A DNA stretch of 10,013 nt from Syntrophaceae bacterium UBA7520. Its GTDB lineage: Bacteria; Desulfobacterota; Syntrophia; Syntrophales; Smithellaceae. Position numbers and translations under genes: made by a program. How positions within the stretch are numbered: position 1 is the stretch's first letter; each line of letters opens with the position of its first letter. Below the pieces are notes generated by a model that was not told the DNA's origin, did not search any database, and saw only the letters and a program-made list of their open reading frames with translations. Shown in pieces: positions 7,907 to 10,013 of the stretch. The DNA lies in NCBI GenBank assembly GCA_002478265.1, contig DLNC01000001.1:1-10013 (forward strand). Reading direction: 5' to 3'.

Positions 7907-8327
7907 AATTAAACTAAACACCCGTCGCGTGCGCCAGACAATGAAAACCGTTGCGCGGCAGCTTGAATGCCAGGATCACGAAATAAGCATCGTTTTTACC
8001 GATGATGCCGGCATACAAAAACTCAACCAGACATATCTGGGCAAAAACAAACCGACCAATGTCCTTTCTTTTTCGCTGCGGGAAAATGACTACGGCGATA
8101 TCAACCCGCAAATACTTGGCGATATAGTCATCTCCGTGGAAACGGCAAAAAAAGACGCCGCCAAAGGAGGTCTTACTTTCGCGCAAGAAATAGATTTTCT
8201 ATTAATACACGGCCTGTTGCATCTGCTTGGCTATAACCACGAAAATACAACAAGGGCCGCCACACGCAAGATGAAGAAAAGAGAGGAAGAACTTTTCCGT
8301 TTAGTTTGCAACAAAGAGATAGATTAA
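7875..8327 (+). CDS. ybeY: Endoribonuclease YbeY (rRNA maturation/quality control)
   Basis: YbeY (UPF0054) is a single-domain zinc-dependent endoribonuclease involved in 16S rRNA 3'-end maturation and ribosome quality control; this copy is 150 residues, the usual size. The zinc motif is HGLLHLLGYNH (residues 112-122), with H112, H116 and H122 as ligands. The family consensus is HGxLHLxGYDH, so Asp is Asn (N121) here. The upstream conserved motif reads PTNVLSF (60-66) where many homologues have PTDVLSF, a second Asp-to-Asn difference. I chose ATG 7875 because the family starts with a short segment like MNLQIKNLQNK; the frame is open back to an ATG at 7776, but the extra 33 residues look like out-of-frame pgpH. 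The gene therefore overlaps pgpH by 32 bases, has a weak ribosome site and probably relies on coupling. It closes the phoH-pgpH-ybeY unit. Confidence 0.93.
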   Translation: MNLQIKNLQNKIKLNTRRVRQTMKTVARQLECQDHEISIVFTDDAGIQKLNQTYLGKNKPTNVLSFSLRENDYGDINPQILGDIVISVETAKKDAAKGGLTFAQEIDFLLIHGLLHLLGYNHENTTRAATRKMKKREEELFRLVCNKEID

Positions 8328-8356
8328 CCATAATTATTATTTTTTCTTTTGCTTGC

Positions 8357-8385
8357 TTGACACGCTGACGTATTTCTCTTATCAT
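8357..8385 (+). promoter_or_regulatory. Near-consensus sigma-70 promoter for the SDR-DUF169 unit
   Basis: A perfect -35 hexamer TTGACA (8357-8362) is followed after exactly 17 bases by TATCAT (8380-8385), which matches the -10 consensus at five of six positions. Transcription would start near 8392, giving a leader of about 38 bases that ends in a strong ribosome site. The site lies in the 102-base gap between ybeY and the SDR gene, the rest of which shows no clear terminator hairpin, only a T-rich stretch (8340-8350). A short inverted repeat, AAAATT (8394-8399) and AATTTT (8412-8417), spans the leader and could be an operator or mean nothing. Confidence 0.75.
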
Positions 8386-8429
8386 GAACTATAAAAATTA
8401 ACGGATCGAACAATTTTGGAGGTAGGTTT

Positions 8430-9182
8430 ATGGATTTACTGTTGAAAGATAAAGTTGTGCTCATCACCGGCGCCAGCCGCGGCATTGGCTATGCTGCGGC
8501 GCTTGGTTTCGCTAAAGAAGGCGCAAATCTGGCGATTGCCAGCCGCAAACTTCCCGACCTGGAAAAAGCAGCAGCGGAGATAAAAGCACTGAAAAGAAAG
8601 TGCCTGCCCGTGGCGACGCATGTGGGTAAAATTGAGGATATCCAAAATCTGGTCCAAAAAGTAATGGAGGAATACGGACGCATCGATATTCTGGTGAATA
8701 ACGCGGCGACCAATCCCTCAATGGCGTCGGCCATGGATATAGATGATCGCGCCTGGGACGCGATTATGAACCTCAACCTCAAAGGATTGTTTTTCCTGAG
8801 CCAGGCGGTGGCTAAAATAATGAAGGAAAAAGGCGGTGGTAAAATTATCAATATCGCCTCGATCGCCGGCATCACCCCGGATATCCTGCCGGTTTATTCC
8901 ATAAGCAAAGCGGGCGTGATTATGGCGACTAAAGTCATGGCGCAGCAATGGGCGCCTTTTAAAATCCGCGTCAACACCGTAGCTCCGGGACTTACCAAAA
9001 CGAAATTCAGCCAGCCCTTGTGGGGCAATCCCGATATTCTCAACATCGCCATGAGCCGGACGCCGCTGGGCCGCCCCGCGGAACCGGAAGAAATGGTCGG
9101 GGCAATTTTATTTCTCGCCTCCGATGCTTCAAGTTACATCACCGGTCAGGTTATTCCGGTGGACGGCGGCGTGACAATTTAG
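8430..9182 (+). CDS. Short-chain dehydrogenase/reductase (SDR), DHRS4-like subgroup
   Basis: This is a classical SDR of 250 residues, a cytoplasmic NAD(P)-dependent oxidoreductase. The Rossmann nucleotide motif is TGASRGIG (13-20), the NNAG-type motif is NNAA (90-93), and the catalytic residues are N115, S144, Y156 and K160 (YSISK). The C-terminus ends in the usual ITGQ...DGG segment. Ser38-Arg39 after the second strand, rather than an Asp, suggests NADP(H) preference (inference). HVGKIED (64-70), NNAATNP (90-96) and APGLTKTKFS (185-194) recall the DHRS4 carbonyl/retinol reductase type and its bacterial relatives more than FabG, although automated tools may call it 3-oxoacyl-ACP reductase or glucose 1-dehydrogenase. 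The substrate is unknown. Translation should be efficient: GGAGGT (8418-8423) lies six bases before the ATG, behind a near-consensus promoter. The DUF169 gene follows after 21 bases. Confidence 0.92.
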   Translation: MDLLLKDKVVLITGASRGIGYAAALGFAKEGANLAIASRKLPDLEKAAAEIKALKRKCLPVATHVGKIEDIQNLVQKVMEEYGRIDILVNNAATNPSMASAMDIDDRAWDAIMNLNLKGLFFLSQAVAKIMKEKGGGKIINIASIAGITPDILPVYSISKAGVIMATKVMAQQWAPFKIRVNTVAPGLTKTKFSQPLWGNPDILNIAMSRTPLGRPAEPEEMVGAILFLASDASSYITGQVIPVDGGVTI

Positions 9183-9203
9183 CTTTTCGCAAGGAGAAAA
9201 TAA

Positions 9204-9968
9204 ATGAGTTGGGCAGATATCGCGTCTGAATTAAAAACGACGCTGCGCTTAAAAACCGAACCGGTCGCTTTCCGGCGCCTGGACAAAGCGCAAGATATGG
9301 AAAAAATAAAAAATGTCATGCGCGTAAAAAGAGGTTTTACTTTTTGCCAGGTTCCTTTTTTAGTAAGAGTTATGGGGCAGACCATCGGCATAACCAAGCA
9401 GGATCCCATCGGCGATCGCTGTACGCGCCTGAACGGGCTGCGCCACGCCACGGAAAAAAGCATGCAAGCGGAAGCGCAAATGCTTGCCCGCACCTGGTTT
9501 GGCTCGGTGGAAGACGCACTGCTCCAGCAGCGTGAAACACCGCGGGTTCCCGAAGCCGAAGCAATTGTTGTTTCTCCTTTATCGAAGGACAAATTTGAGC
9601 CGGAAATTGTTCTAATCTATGCGAATCCCGCGCAAATTATGATGTTCTTATGCGGTCTGCAAAAGGATAAATACGAGCGTTTTCAATTCTTTTTTATCGG
9701 TGAGGGCGCCTGCGCCGATTCTCTGGCGCAGTGCTACCTTACCGGCAAGCCCGCGCTGGCCATACCATGCTACGGGGAAAGATCAATGGGGCAGGTTGCC
9801 GATGACGAAATCGTTGTTGCCGTGCCGCCGCAGGAACTGGAGCGCGCCATATCCGGCATGAAAAAATTGGCCAAAATTGGATTTAAATACCCGATTGGTT
9901 TTATCGGCGGACTGACGGATCCCACATCTGTGCTGGCACAGTTTTATCCACAGCAGGAAAAAAAATGA
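9204..9968 (+). CDS. DUF169 family protein
   Basis: This 254-residue cytoplasmic protein belongs, by pattern, to the DUF169 family (COG2043), whose biochemical role is not established. The recognisable family blocks are the N-terminal TEPVAFRRL (18-26), GEGACADS (166-173) and IPCYGERSMGQVADDE (187-202), the last followed by a VPP segment. It has six cysteines (C48, C73, C150, C170, C177, C189). C170 and C189 lie inside the conserved blocks, which would suit binding a metal or reactive cofactor, but that is inference only. There is no signal peptide or membrane segment. AAGGAG (9191-9196) stands seven bases before the ATG, and the 21-base gap to the SDR gene has no terminator, so the two are almost certainly co-transcribed. 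DUF169 genes are common in anaerobes, which agrees with the suspected host. Confidence 0.85.
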   Translation: MSWADIASELKTTLRLKTEPVAFRRLDKAQDMEKIKNVMRVKRGFTFCQVPFLVRVMGQTIGITKQDPIGDRCTRLNGLRHATEKSMQAEAQMLARTWFGSVEDALLQQRETPRVPEAEAIVVSPLSKDKFEPEIVLIYANPAQIMMFLCGLQKDKYERFQFFFIGEGACADSLAQCYLTGKPALAIPCYGERSMGQVADDEIVVAVPPQELERAISGMKKLAKIGFKYPIGFIGGLTDPTSVLAQFYPQQEKK

Positions 9969-10013
9969 CCTCTGCGTCGGCCTTAAAATATTCTGTTAGT
10001 AGCAAATAGAAAA

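Noticed and set aside
8328..8356. T-rich stretch after ybeY as a terminator
   Set aside because: No convincing GC-rich stem precedes the T-rich run, so termination here is not supported.
9965..10009. 14-codon frame starting with an ATGA overlap at the end of the DUF169 gene
   Set aside because: It ends at TAG 10007-10009, lacks features, and such overlaps arise readily by chance; no sign of a real peptide.

Overview
The window reads as a dense, one-directional stretch of a bacterial chromosome: nine genes on the + strand, almost no spare DNA, and no RNA genes, CRISPR arrays or insertion sequences that I can see. The best guess for the host is a Gram-negative anaerobe of the former Deltaproteobacteria (Desulfobacterota, Syntrophales-like). 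This is an inference from three things: secreted M16 protease pairs, a phoH-pgpH-ybeY order shared with Firmicutes and some deltaproteobacteria, and a DUF169 protein. Nothing here fixes the genus.

Region 1 (40-4450) is a proteolysis block. A small two-helix membrane protein overlaps the first of two M16 metalloprotease-like genes, and the second M16 gene follows after one base. Both M16 proteins carry N-terminal signal sequences and should act in the envelope. The two look like complementary halves of a heterodimer. The first keeps the zinc site HxxEH...E but has lost the Arg/Tyr pair of the C-terminal half; the second has lost every zinc ligand but keeps Arg/Tyr at the right spacing. A cytoplasmic M20 metallohydrolase follows 17 bases later and could act on small peptides or N-acyl amino acids.

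Region 2 (4451-8327) starts with a 106-base gap holding two adjacent inverted repeats, then a tightly coupled trio. The genes are a PhoH-type ATPase with a TTG start, a 7TM-HD cyclic-di-AMP phosphodiesterase (PgpH type) joined by an ATGA overlap, and the endoribonuclease YbeY starting inside the end of pgpH. This is a conserved housekeeping module linking RNA metabolism and second-messenger turnover.

Region 3 (8328-9968) has its own near-consensus sigma-70 promoter, which drives an SDR oxidoreductase of the DHRS4-like type and a DUF169 protein 21 bases downstream. The pair probably forms a small operon of unknown metabolic role.

Most of the window is ordinary core-type sequence. The points most worth a second look are the split-site M16 pair, the hairpins before phoH, and the SDR-DUF169 unit.
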